Origin: Polaribacter sp. MED152 | Lineage (GTDB): Bacteria; Bacteroidota; Bacteroidia; Flavobacteriales; Flavobacteriaceae | Length of the DNA stretch: 64,000 nucleotides | Assembly: GCF_000152945.2 (NCBI RefSeq) | Contig: NC_020830.1 | Location: forward strand, 1,240,001-1,304,000 | Reading direction: 5' to 3' | In this document: in pieces, positions 18,447 through 26,599 of the stretch | Position numbering within the stretch: the first letter of the stretch is position 1 | Layout of the letters: the number at the start of each line of letters is the position of its first letter | Notes under the pieces: model-generated | The model's database searches: none | Told to the model about the DNA's origin: nothing | Seen by the model: the letters and a program-made list of their open reading frames with translations, nothing else | Made by a program: the position numbers and the translations under genes

Positions 18447-19406
18447 TTAGCCTACTATTTTCTGTAATTTCCTGAAAATTATTATATAAGCGATTATAAA
18501 AACCAAAATCAATCCGAAAAATAATAACCACTGAACTTCTAAGGAAAGCTTATATGTTTTTAATATGATTAAACTAATACCAAATTGAAGAATAGCATAT
18601 AAAAATGAAACTTGTAAATGTGTAAACCTAGTTTTATCTACTAATTTTTGATAGATATGATGACGATGTGCTTCAAATATACTTTCTTGAGTAAAAAATT
18701 TACGATACAAAAGGGTGTTACCTGCATCCGCTCCATAAACAATAACAAAAAGTAATATTAACGGAGATTCTAAGTAATACATGAAATACAATCCCGTAAA
18801 AAACACCAGAGCACCAATGGCGATACTACCTATATCTCCAGCAAAAAATAAAGCTTTCGTTCTAAAATTGTAAAATCCAAAAATCAAAAGTGCTATAATC
18901 GAATAAATTATTAAATCACTTTGAAGTAATTGCTCATTTTCATTTAAAAAATAGAATCCCAATAGGACTGATAAACTATACAACCCAGTTATACCATTAA
19001 TACCATCCATAAAATTAAACATATTTATAATGCCAACACCAAAGAGTAGTGCTGCGCAATACATATAAATGGGTGAATAAGGTAAACCAATTTCTAGCAA
19101 AATAAGAAATACAGCAATGAATTGAAATGGAAATCTTATTTTAGAAGAAAGTGTATATATATCGTCTAAAAAACTAACAATCGCAATTAAGAAAATACCC
19201 AAGGTAAAATACGAATAAGTAAAATCATGAATAATATAAAAAAGTAAAATAGCAATTGGAAAAATAATTCCTCCACCTCGAACTGTGATCTTCGTGTGTG
19301 AGCTTCTTTGATTAGGCTTATCGATTATATTAAATTTAATTGCTAATTTTAAATAGACATAAGATAATACTCCCAAGGTTAATATAATGAATATGTATGC
19401 TTTCAT
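18447..19406 (-). CDS. MraY/WecA-family sugar-phosphate transferase (WbpL-like initiating enzyme)
   Basis: This 319-residue membrane protein has about ten helices and the family motifs: SSHTKITVRGGGI near the N-terminus, FMDGINGITG, and HRHHIYQKLVD in the cytoplasmic loop. Such enzymes move a HexNAc-1-phosphate to undecaprenyl phosphate and so start O-antigen or capsule repeat units. With the WbpM-like and WbpV-like neighbours the likely substrate is a UDP-6-deoxy-HexNAc (inference from the P. aeruginosa wbpV-wbpL-wbpM set, same gene order). It follows the epimerase gene by two bases. Confidence 0.92.
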   Translation of the reverse strand: MKAYIFIILTLGVLSYVYLKLAIKFNIIDKPNQRSSHTKITVRGGGIIFPIAILLFYIIHDFTYSYFTLGIFLIAIVSFLDDIYTLSSKIRFPFQFIAVFLILLEIGLPYSPIYMYCAALLFGVGIINMFNFMDGINGITGLYSLSVLLGFYFLNENEQLLQSDLIIYSIIALLIFGFYNFRTKALFFAGDIGSIAIGALVFFTGLYFMYYLESPLILLFVIVYGADAGNTLLYRKFFTQESIFEAHRHHIYQKLVDKTRFTHLQVSFLYAILQFGISLIILKTYKLSLEVQWLLFFGLILVFIIAYIIIFRKLQKIVG

Positions 19407-19408
19407 GA

Positions 19409-20293
19409 TTACAAAATATCTCTCATGCCTCTAACAGGACGATAATCTATCACACTTAAAATTTTACGATTAGAAAATGTTAAAGTGCTTGTTAATTTTT
19501 TGAATTTATTTGAATTGAAAGGAAAGATAGGGACTATATCACCAAATTTAGCCACTACACTAAGTAAATTTTTAGGTAATTTTCTTATATGTTTATTGTA
19601 TTTATCTGCTATAATTGAATCTATTTCAGCTATGTCTGGATGATGACAATCAGTATAATTAAATACTCCACTTATTTGCATTAAATGTGGAATAACATTA
19701 GCAACATCCAATGCCGATATCAAAGAACGTTTCGCTTCTCCTTCTCCTATTCTAAAATAATATCCTTTTTGTATAGCCTTAATTATACTACTTAAATTAC
19801 CAACTGGATTTTTTCCTGTTATTAAGGGCAATCTTAATATTACGATTTTAATATTATTTCTTTTTCCAAAATCAATCAGAAGTTCTTCCGCTTTAATTTT
19901 ACTAAGTGCATAAGGAGTATCTCCTTTAAGTGGATGGTTTTCTTCAATTAATTCACCTGAATCGACACCATAAACAGCAACTGTGCTAATAAAAATAAAA
20001 GTTTTTAGCTTTTTTAAATTTAATCCATCTATCAAATTTCTTGTCCCTATAAAGTTTACTTTAAAAAAAGCTTCTTTTTCAAGCTCGGTTTTAGGGATGA
20101 CATGTGCTTTTCCGGCAACATGTATGACATATTCTACATCAACTTTTGGTAATGTATCTTTTAGCAAATTAAACTGTATGTCCGACTCTTTATTGCGACC
20201 AGCCTTAATAATTTCATAATTTTCACTTTCTAAAAAGTTTAAAATAGTACTTCCTAAAAAACCTGAAAAACCAGTTAATAATACTTTTTCCAT
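19409..20293 (-). CDS. NAD-dependent epimerase/dehydratase (WbpV-like)
   Basis: The 294-residue extended SDR starts with VLLTGFSGFLGS (nucleotide-binding) and has the catalytic FISTVAVYG...TPYALSKIKAE set with Tyr-x3-Lys. WbpV-type enzymes reduce or epimerise C4 of the WbpM product, giving UDP-QuiNAc or UDP-FucNAc. The order WbpV-WbpL-WbpM here matches that known pathway block. Its ATG overlaps the end of the GT2 gene by one base. Whether it makes the QuiNAc or FucNAc form cannot be told from the sequence. Confidence 0.88.
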   Translation of the reverse strand: MEKVLLTGFSGFLGSTILNFLESENYEIIKAGRNKESDIQFNLLKDTLPKVDVEYVIHVAGKAHVIPKTELEKEAFFKVNFIGTRNLIDGLNLKKLKTFIFISTVAVYGVDSGELIEENHPLKGDTPYALSKIKAEELLIDFGKRNNIKIVILRLPLITGKNPVGNLSSIIKAIQKGYYFRIGEGEAKRSLISALDVANVIPHLMQISGVFNYTDCHHPDIAEIDSIIADKYNKHIRKLPKNLLSVVAKFGDIVPIFPFNSNKFKKLTSTLTFSNRKILSVIDYRPVRGMRDIL

Positions 20294-21039
20294 TATCCTT
20301 TAAATTGAAAAAACTTGGGTATAAGTCTGAAAAATGGATATAAAAACTTGTTGACTTTTAAATCATTTTTTTTAAAAGCTCTTATACATTCTACATTTTG
20401 ATTATAAATATTTTTAAAGCTTTTATTTGTTTCACCACCTAGACGCATTTTCACCAATGGTTCCTGTAAATAAATAGCACTAATCTTATGCTTGTCAAGG
20501 AAACGTAACATGATTTCAAAATCTGCTGCTAATTTAAAGCTTAAGTCAAATAAGCCAAATTTATCATAAACACTTTTTTTAATATAAAAGGTAGGGTGGG
20601 CAGGGTGCCATCCATTTTTAAAAGGTTTTTGATTACCTGTAACCCATCTTCTAACAATCTTATTTATGTTGAATTGCGATACATAAAATAAATCTGCATA
20701 AACAGAATCTAAATTTTGATTTTTATTAAAGACATCAATAACCTTTTCTAAAGCATTCTGGTCACAAAACAAATCATCTGAATTTATTATTCCTATCACA
20801 TCACCAGTTGCTAACTTTATCCCTTTGTTCATGGCATCATAGAGACCATTATCTTTCTCTGAAACAATTTTAGTAATTATATGATTATATTTCTTAGCAA
20901 TGGATAATGTGTTATCTTGTGATCCGCCGTCTATTAAAATATACTCAACGTTTTTATATTTTTGAATAGCTACTGACTTAAAAGTAGTTTCTATAGTAGA
21001 TTCACTATTATAACTAACGGTTATTATTGAAATTTTCAT
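20293..21039 (-). CDS. family 2 glycosyltransferase
   Basis: The 248-residue GT-A enzyme has the N-terminal ISIITVSYNSESTI, the DGGSQDNT loop, EKDNGLYDAMNKGI and the metal/nucleotide site NSDDLF. GT2 enzymes add one sugar to the lipid-linked repeat unit on the cytoplasmic face. It is one of the few clear transferases in the locus. It lies 42 bases after the HAD gene and overlaps the epimerase by one base. Confidence 0.92.
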   Translation of the reverse strand: MKISIITVSYNSESTIETTFKSVAIQKYKNVEYILIDGGSQDNTLSIAKKYNHIITKIVSEKDNGLYDAMNKGIKLATGDVIGIINSDDLFCDQNALEKVIDVFNKNQNLDSVYADLFYVSQFNINKIVRRWVTGNQKPFKNGWHPAHPTFYIKKSVYDKFGLFDLSFKLAADFEIMLRFLDKHKISAIYLQEPLVKMRLGGETNKSFKNIYNQNVECIRAFKKNDLKVNKFLYPFFRLIPKFFQFKG

Positions 21040-21081
21040 TAATATCTATAAAGTTTTATTAAGATTTGATAGACAGCATTA

Positions 21082-21696
21082 CTAAAAGTTCGTTAAGGAC
21101 GTCAAATAAGCTTTACCCAAATGTTTTATCATATTATTATTATATCCATAAAAAATTATTTTATTAGATTTAGCTGCTTGATAATCATTTATAGAATCTC
21201 CAATCAAACAAGTTTTCTCAACATTATAATTATACCTTTTCATTAATTTACTAACGAGATCTTTTTTTGGTGTAGGAGATCCATGTATAGAAATAAAATA
21301 TTGATCCATACCCAACTCTCTATTTAAAAATCTCAACTCTTCTTGATCTGAACCAGAAACAACATGAAAATTATACTTTTTATGATTATTTTTTATAAAC
21401 TCAACAGAATCTTTAATTAAGTTTTTTTTGTTAGTTAATTCTTTTTTCATTAAAATTGAAAATTTATTTGCATATTCTAGCACTGCTTCTTCCGTAATGG
21501 ATTGTCCTAATAATTCTTCAAAAAAGTATCGAATCTTAACATACCTAGAAAGACCCCCATTTATTCTATGATAGTCTAATAATTGATCGACTAAAAGACG
21601 ATCGTATTCTTTGAATATTTCTTCAAAACCCCAATCTCTTACATTCATGGAATCTAAAATAACTCCATCAAAATCCCATAATATTGTTTTAATCAT
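21082..21696 (-). CDS. HAD-family phosphatase
   Basis: The 204-residue protein has HAD motif I LWDFDGVILDS (nucleophile and acid/base Asp), motif II VVSGSDQEEL, a motif III Lys near GSPTPKKDL and motif IV CLIGDSINDYQAA, plus a helical cap. It overlaps the CMP-transferase gene by 4 bases (ATGA-type). By position it could remove the phosphate of a 2-keto-3-deoxy sugar acid before CMP loading, the part KdsC plays for Kdo. Substrate is inferred from context. Confidence 0.88.
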   Translation of the reverse strand: MIKTILWDFDGVILDSMNVRDWGFEEIFKEYDRLLVDQLLDYHRINGGLSRYVKIRYFFEELLGQSITEEAVLEYANKFSILMKKELTNKKNLIKDSVEFIKNNHKKYNFHVVSGSDQEELRFLNRELGMDQYFISIHGSPTPKKDLVSKLMKRYNYNVEKTCLIGDSINDYQAAKSNKIIFYGYNNNMIKHLGKAYLTSLTNF

Positions 21697-22445
21697 ACTC
21701 TCAATTTACCTTCTATATTAATTAATACTGCCTCTACCTTTGCTACATCTTCTAAAATATCAACAGCCAAAGAACTTCCTGAGGTCTCAACCATCTTTAT
21801 AGGAATATTCAAATCGAAGAAGCGTAAAATTTCAATATCTTCAAATCCTTCAAAAACCGACTTTTCTTTTTGACTTCCGTATGCTTGGAGTTCCTCTTGG
21901 CTAAAAGCGTAAATACAAACTTGCTTTTTGTAATCTGGCTGAACGTTATTCTTAAAGTTTTTAATTCCTGGCACTGCCAATCTAGACATGTACAACAAAT
22001 CATTGAACTTATTGGTTACCACTTTTGGAATATTCACATTATGTGGATTTTCATCAGAGGTTAAAGAACACATCCCATTAATCACAGACTTCATGTTGAT
22101 TTTCTTAGTATTAATAATTTTCTGAATGTCTTTGTGGTTCAACAAAGGCTCATCTCCTTGAACATTCACATAAATATCAGCTTTGATCTGTTTAGAAAAG
22201 TCATAAACTCTGTCTGTTCCTGTAAGGCAATCAGAAGATGTCATTATAGCTTTGAATCCATGAAACTCTACAACCTCTTTTATTCGATTATCATCAGTAG
22301 CTACATAAGTATTGTCTTTACCTAAACATTTTTCTACAATATTAGCAACACGAATAATCATAGGAACTCCATTCAAATCTACTAAAGGTTTACCTGGAAA
22401 TCTTGATGACTGATATCTAGCGGGTATAACTCCTACAATTTTCAT
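21693..22445 (-). CDS. KdsB-like CMP-sugar-acid synthetase
   Basis: The 250-residue protein matches the KdsB family: VGVIPARYQSSRFPGKPL at the N-terminus, YVATDDNRI, VNVQGDEPLL and a QVCIYAFS segment. KdsB uses CTP to activate 3-deoxy-manno-octulosonate. A housekeeping kdsB is expected elsewhere in the genome, so a copy inside a capsule locus beside an aldolase and a HAD phosphatase points to another ulosonic acid. It overlaps the aldolase gene by 4 bases and the HAD gene by 4 bases, so the three are tightly coupled. Confidence 0.9.
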   Translation of the reverse strand: MKIVGVIPARYQSSRFPGKPLVDLNGVPMIIRVANIVEKCLGKDNTYVATDDNRIKEVVEFHGFKAIMTSSDCLTGTDRVYDFSKQIKADIYVNVQGDEPLLNHKDIQKIINTKKINMKSVINGMCSLTSDENPHNVNIPKVVTNKFNDLLYMSRLAVPGIKNFKNNVQPDYKKQVCIYAFSQEELQAYGSQKEKSVFEGFEDIEILRFFDLNIPIKMVETSGSSLAVDILEDVAKVEAVLINIEGKLRV

Positions 22446-23992
22446 TTTAGCAAGCTATAAATAGATGAGTGTTTTAACTTTTCATATTTTGAGGGAGTGA
22501 GTGAAAGTACATTAATCTCTTTAATACTTATTAAATCCAAAAATACATTTTGATTTTCTTGCACTAGTTTAAATTGACCTTTATTAATGTTGGTGTCATA
22601 ACCATCAAAACCCACAAAATATATATTTTCTGCTTTTAAATTTATTGCTAACTGAATTGCTATGGCCAATGGTGAATCTTCCGAAGCTTTTGTAAAATCA
22701 ATACTTGATAATTCGTAAGAATATGATTTAGTTTTTTTTGTAATTAAAGTTCCCATTTTTCTTGGATGTGGTGGATAAATAAATTTCTTATTTGATACAT
22801 CAATTTCTTCTATAGCATCTAATAATTTACCTCCTTCAAATCCAACTAGGGCATAGTATTGATCATTTTCCACTTCCTTAAAGTTTGAAATGTATTTCAA
22901 CCCTGTATGTATTACTTTTACGTCTTTATTTTGCTGTAAATAAACTTTTAAGGCTTGGTTATTTTCAAAAACCGAATTTCCTCCACCAACAATTAAAACA
23001 TCTTTCCATTTTTCTTTACTTTCTAAGTTTGGGAGACTCAAGTTATCATCAACAAAACTTTTCTTATTATGCAGTGCATTTACGATAGAAGCTATTGGAT
23101 ACCTGTTCATTCCAACCCATTCCATCACTTGTTTTTGAGGCAAAGAATAAGCTCCTGAAAACATATATGGTAGATTAGTACCCCAGCCATATTCTTTTTT
23201 CATTTCTTCAAATAATGTAACTGTTTGACTTAAATCGCCAAAAGGGATACCATCATATCCTTTACTGTTTAAGAACGTAATAAGTAGTTCTGTCCTTAGG
23301 TTTCCTGCACCTCTTCCCATTCCTGTTATCGTTGCATCAACAATCTCACAACCTTCATTTATTGCAGTGATGGTATTAGCCAATGCCATTTCTAAATTAT
23401 TATGACCATGGAAACCTAATTGAACATTGGTTTTTGACTTTACTAACCTGATAATATCTTTTACATCATCTTGAAAAACTCCTCCAAATGAATCTACCAT
23501 ATAGAAATAATCAATTATGCTATCCAAATCTTCTAACAAATCTAAAAAAGAATTATCTTCTTTCCATTCTGACATGTACATAACATTGAAAGCCACTTCA
23601 AAACCCATAACTTTAATTGCTTTTGCCAATTCAATTGCTCTTTCAAAATTTGCAGGATCAACAGCAATCCTGATCATTGAAATATACCCTTGACAAGGCT
23701 TTAACAATTCAGGTACATGTGATGCTCTGATGTCTTTTTCATTTAAAATAATAACCAATTTTTTGGAAGGCATCATTTGTTTCAATTCTTTCATCACAAA
23801 ATCAGGGCAATAGAAATATTCACCTAAATAACCCTCTAAAGGAATACTCCTATAACCAACCTCTACATAGTCTATAGGCAGTGACTCCATTGAACTGCAG
23901 TAAGTCTTTACAAGTTCTCTGTCAAAATCCCAATTCGTATAGTAACCACCATCCCTCAGGGTACAATCTAAAATTTTAAAGGTTTTATTCAT
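22442..23992 (-). CDS. DRE-TIM aldolase fused to a C-terminal Rossmann-like domain
   Basis: Residues 1 to about 320 are an HMGL-like TIM barrel: ILDCTLRDGG (Asp9, Arg13, Asp14), a MVDSFGG strand and the metal site FHGHNN (His195, His197), followed by DATITGMGRGAGN. This pattern is that of 4-hydroxy-2-oxovalerate aldolases. Residues about 335-516 form a second domain beginning VLIVGGGNSVFEN and ending in ENIYFVGFDGYD, reminiscent of the DUF115/MptE-like fold seen in motility-accessory sugar proteins. In this setting a pyruvate-aldehyde condensation making a 2-keto-3-deoxy sugar acid is my inference; the product would pass to the HAD and CMP-transferase genes that follow. Confidence 0.85.
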   Translation of the reverse strand: MNKTFKILDCTLRDGGYYTNWDFDRELVKTYCSSMESLPIDYVEVGYRSIPLEGYLGEYFYCPDFVMKELKQMMPSKKLVIILNEKDIRASHVPELLKPCQGYISMIRIAVDPANFERAIELAKAIKVMGFEVAFNVMYMSEWKEDNSFLDLLEDLDSIIDYFYMVDSFGGVFQDDVKDIIRLVKSKTNVQLGFHGHNNLEMALANTITAINEGCEIVDATITGMGRGAGNLRTELLITFLNSKGYDGIPFGDLSQTVTLFEEMKKEYGWGTNLPYMFSGAYSLPQKQVMEWVGMNRYPIASIVNALHNKKSFVDDNLSLPNLESKEKWKDVLIVGGGNSVFENNQALKVYLQQNKDVKVIHTGLKYISNFKEVENDQYYALVGFEGGKLLDAIEEIDVSNKKFIYPPHPRKMGTLITKKTKSYSYELSSIDFTKASEDSPLAIAIQLAINLKAENIYFVGFDGYDTNINKGQFKLVQENQNVFLDLISIKEINVLSLTPSKYEKLKHSSIYSLLK

Positions 23993-25367
23993 AATTATTT
24001 TTTTTATATTCTATTTTAATCCAATTATATAATTGATCTATAGTAAAAGCTCGATTTAATTTTCTAGTTGTCAAAGATGGAAAACTAAAAAAAAGTGTTT
24101 TGTCTTTTGTATTTAATAAGATTGATGAAGCTGATGAATTATTGTACAACGCTTCTATTAATATTGTCGATTTTCTAGCAAAACAAATATTGCCACAAAT
24201 TGCTTCATTAAAATCCTTTATAATATTAACACCTTCATAATTATAATCTTTTATATCATCGTAAGGATGGAGCTTTATATGTAGTTTTAAATTATCTTTA
24301 TTCAGTAATGGAATTAAATCTTTTATAATTTGATGATTCACCCATTTTTCTCTCGGTTCAGAAAAAAATACTATTCTAGCATTATCTGATTTTTTCGTTT
24401 CTAATTTAAATATAGTTTTTAATAAAGGAAAATCGAATTCAAATTTAGTTGTATTATATAACTTATTCAAATAATCTCTTGCTATTTTACTAGTGGCAAA
24501 AAACGTATCTCCTGTAAAGCATTTTGGAAATTTAAAACCATACTCTAATCCATGAGGTATACAAATTAGATCTAAATTATACTCCTTTGCAATTTTTTCT
24601 TCTATAAAAGCAAAGCGATCCAAATTATTTCCTGTGTAAAATTTTGAATAATTATTTAACTTGAAAAATAAATTTAATACATTTTTATATAACATAGTAT
24701 GAACAATTCTTTTACCATAAAAGGAATTTATTAAATATTTAGATTCTTTACCCATATATCTTGTTATTAAAATTTTCATTTCTTTCAGTTGAAAAAATGA
24801 TTCTTTTATTGATATTAAGACTAATTTTACTCTTGTAAGTGTAGGAATATACTTATATATAGAGTTAATATCATATGGATCTTCAACTATAGTGTTAATA
24901 TTTAATTTTGTCATTCTATTTAAGCAAGAATTCCTTCTTGTTATAGCAATTGCACCAGTCATCTCATTACTTTCTTCAAAAGAAATTTTTAACATTAAGT
25001 ATATTAAATAAACACTTGAGCTGAAAATATAATAATAAAAACAACCTAAATTTATAAGCTTATGGATATTCCTGCTGCCATTAAAATTTAAGTTGTGTTT
25101 TTTTGCGACCTCTTTAATCAAATAATAGAGATTAGGAGAACTTTTAGTAAGTTTTATTGATAGAATATTATTTTCTATTATAAAAAATTCAATTGCTAAA
25201 AAATTCTGTATAAAATTTATAAATAATTCATTCACAAAAAAGGAATTATTGTAATACTTATGCGAAATTTCATTTGAAAATTCATGAAATTCATGAGTAT
25301 GCAAATCATCCAAAGAAAACTCCATATTATTCCATAAAAATTTGTCTTTAATAATAACTAACTTCAT
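23985..25367 (-). CDS. putative GT-B glycosyltransferase, family not recognised
   Basis: The 460-residue protein has no clear signal peptide; a hydrophobic stretch near residues 108-130 could be a membrane anchor or buried helix. The C-terminal half shows ICIPHGLEYGF, VFFSEPREKW, LHIKLHPYDD and a late CFARKSTILIEAL stretch, a pattern seen in GT-B enzymes of surface polysaccharides such as sialyl- or glycerophosphate-transferase-like families. It overlaps the aldolase gene by 8 bases and the flippase by 4. By position just upstream of the aldolase/CMP-transferase genes it may transfer their product (inference). Confidence 0.6.
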   Translation of the reverse strand: MKLVIIKDKFLWNNMEFSLDDLHTHEFHEFSNEISHKYYNNSFFVNELFINFIQNFLAIEFFIIENNILSIKLTKSSPNLYYLIKEVAKKHNLNFNGSRNIHKLINLGCFYYYIFSSSVYLIYLMLKISFEESNEMTGAIAITRRNSCLNRMTKLNINTIVEDPYDINSIYKYIPTLTRVKLVLISIKESFFQLKEMKILITRYMGKESKYLINSFYGKRIVHTMLYKNVLNLFFKLNNYSKFYTGNNLDRFAFIEEKIAKEYNLDLICIPHGLEYGFKFPKCFTGDTFFATSKIARDYLNKLYNTTKFEFDFPLLKTIFKLETKKSDNARIVFFSEPREKWVNHQIIKDLIPLLNKDNLKLHIKLHPYDDIKDYNYEGVNIIKDFNEAICGNICFARKSTILIEALYNNSSASSILLNTKDKTLFFSFPSLTTRKLNRAFTIDQLYNWIKIEYKKNNYE

Positions 25368-26599
25368 GATGTACTATTTATATATTTAAATTCTAATCTA
25401 TATGAGAAAATAACAAATAGAGCCGTCATCAATATATTAGAAATTAATATAGAATAAGCAGCCATATTAATTCCTTGTGTATTCAAAAAATAATGTAGTA
25501 CTATTAAATTTAATAAAGCACCTGAAGTATATATTAGTAATGCATATTGTGTTTTTAATGCATAGGATAAGTAAACACCATATAAGCCACCTAAAACAAA
25601 CATAAACTCTGAAACTACTAAAATACTAAATAAATTAGTGAATTCTATATATTTTGACGCACCCATTAGAGTATAAATTAATTCTCTATAATAAATAGCA
25701 AAAGCAATAATTATAAGCATGGAAAAAGAAATTAAGAACCTTAATTTATTTATAAATTTACCATTTTTCTTTTTAATTTCTCTAAAATAAATCACAGGAA
25801 AAAACATCATAAAAAGACTTGAAAATACTTTAACGCTTAGCAAAACTCTAGTTGCGATAGCGTATTTTGACAGTTCTAAAGGATTAAAATTATCCTTGAT
25901 TAAATATTGAGAAACAATATCCAAAGATAGCTTTACTAGCATTGAACCTAAAACAGGCAGTGTATAAAGTAAAATTGTTTTCCATCTTATTTCTTCTGTA
26001 TCAAGTTTTTTATAGTTGCTATTTTTAAAAAAAAGTGACAAAAAGAATCCTATTCCATAACAAAAGAAAATATAGTTAGGATTTAAATGGTCAGTAAATA
26101 CAAGAATACTTATTAAAATTAAAGTGATTAACGAAACAGTAATTTTTAGAAAATTGACTTTTTTTACTAACATTAATGATCTAAAGAGATAAAGCCTTTC
26201 TTCAAAAAATACAAAAAAAGCAAAGAATAAGGAGAAAATACTTTCAGTTAGATAATACGCTACAAGGGAAATTAAAATAAAAGCTAAGTAATTTATTTTT
26301 TTGACTTTACTTTTTAAAGATACATTCAGACCTGTAATATTAAACCTTATGTAACTTCTATACATTACTAAAGTAAAAACATAAGTCAAAAATTCTAAAA
26401 CACTTTTATTATAATTAAAAAGACCCAATTCTTCTTTGGGCAATCCTTTATTTACAAGAATTGAGATAATTAAACCAATAAATGATGAAATAAAAAAACC
26501 TAAACCAAAAATAACGAAATCATAAAAATATCTTATTTTATCTTTATTATAACTTTGCAATAGTTTTTTATGAAGTCTATACTTCATTTTATTCTTCAT
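25364..26599 (-). CDS. wzx: Wzx-type oligosaccharide flippase
   Basis: The 411-residue protein has about 12 hydrophobic helices and little else, with short charged loops (for example FREIKKKNGKF in the middle), the layout of the MOP/polysaccharide-transport superfamily. Wzx moves the lipid-linked repeat unit from the inner to the outer face of the cytoplasmic membrane. Sequence alone does not give the substrate. It is coupled by overlaps of 11 and 4 bases to its neighbours, and a Wzy-like polymerase lies two genes upstream. Confidence 0.82.
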   Translation of the reverse strand: MKNKMKYRLHKKLLQSYNKDKIRYFYDFVIFGLGFFISSFIGLIISILVNKGLPKEELGLFNYNKSVLEFLTYVFTLVMYRSYIRFNITGLNVSLKSKVKKINYLAFILISLVAYYLTESIFSLFFAFFVFFEERLYLFRSLMLVKKVNFLKITVSLITLILISILVFTDHLNPNYIFFCYGIGFFLSLFFKNSNYKKLDTEEIRWKTILLYTLPVLGSMLVKLSLDIVSQYLIKDNFNPLELSKYAIATRVLLSVKVFSSLFMMFFPVIYFREIKKKNGKFINKLRFLISFSMLIIIAFAIYYRELIYTLMGASKYIEFTNLFSILVVSEFMFVLGGLYGVYLSYALKTQYALLIYTSGALLNLIVLHYFLNTQGINMAAYSILISNILMTALFVIFSYRLEFKYINSTS

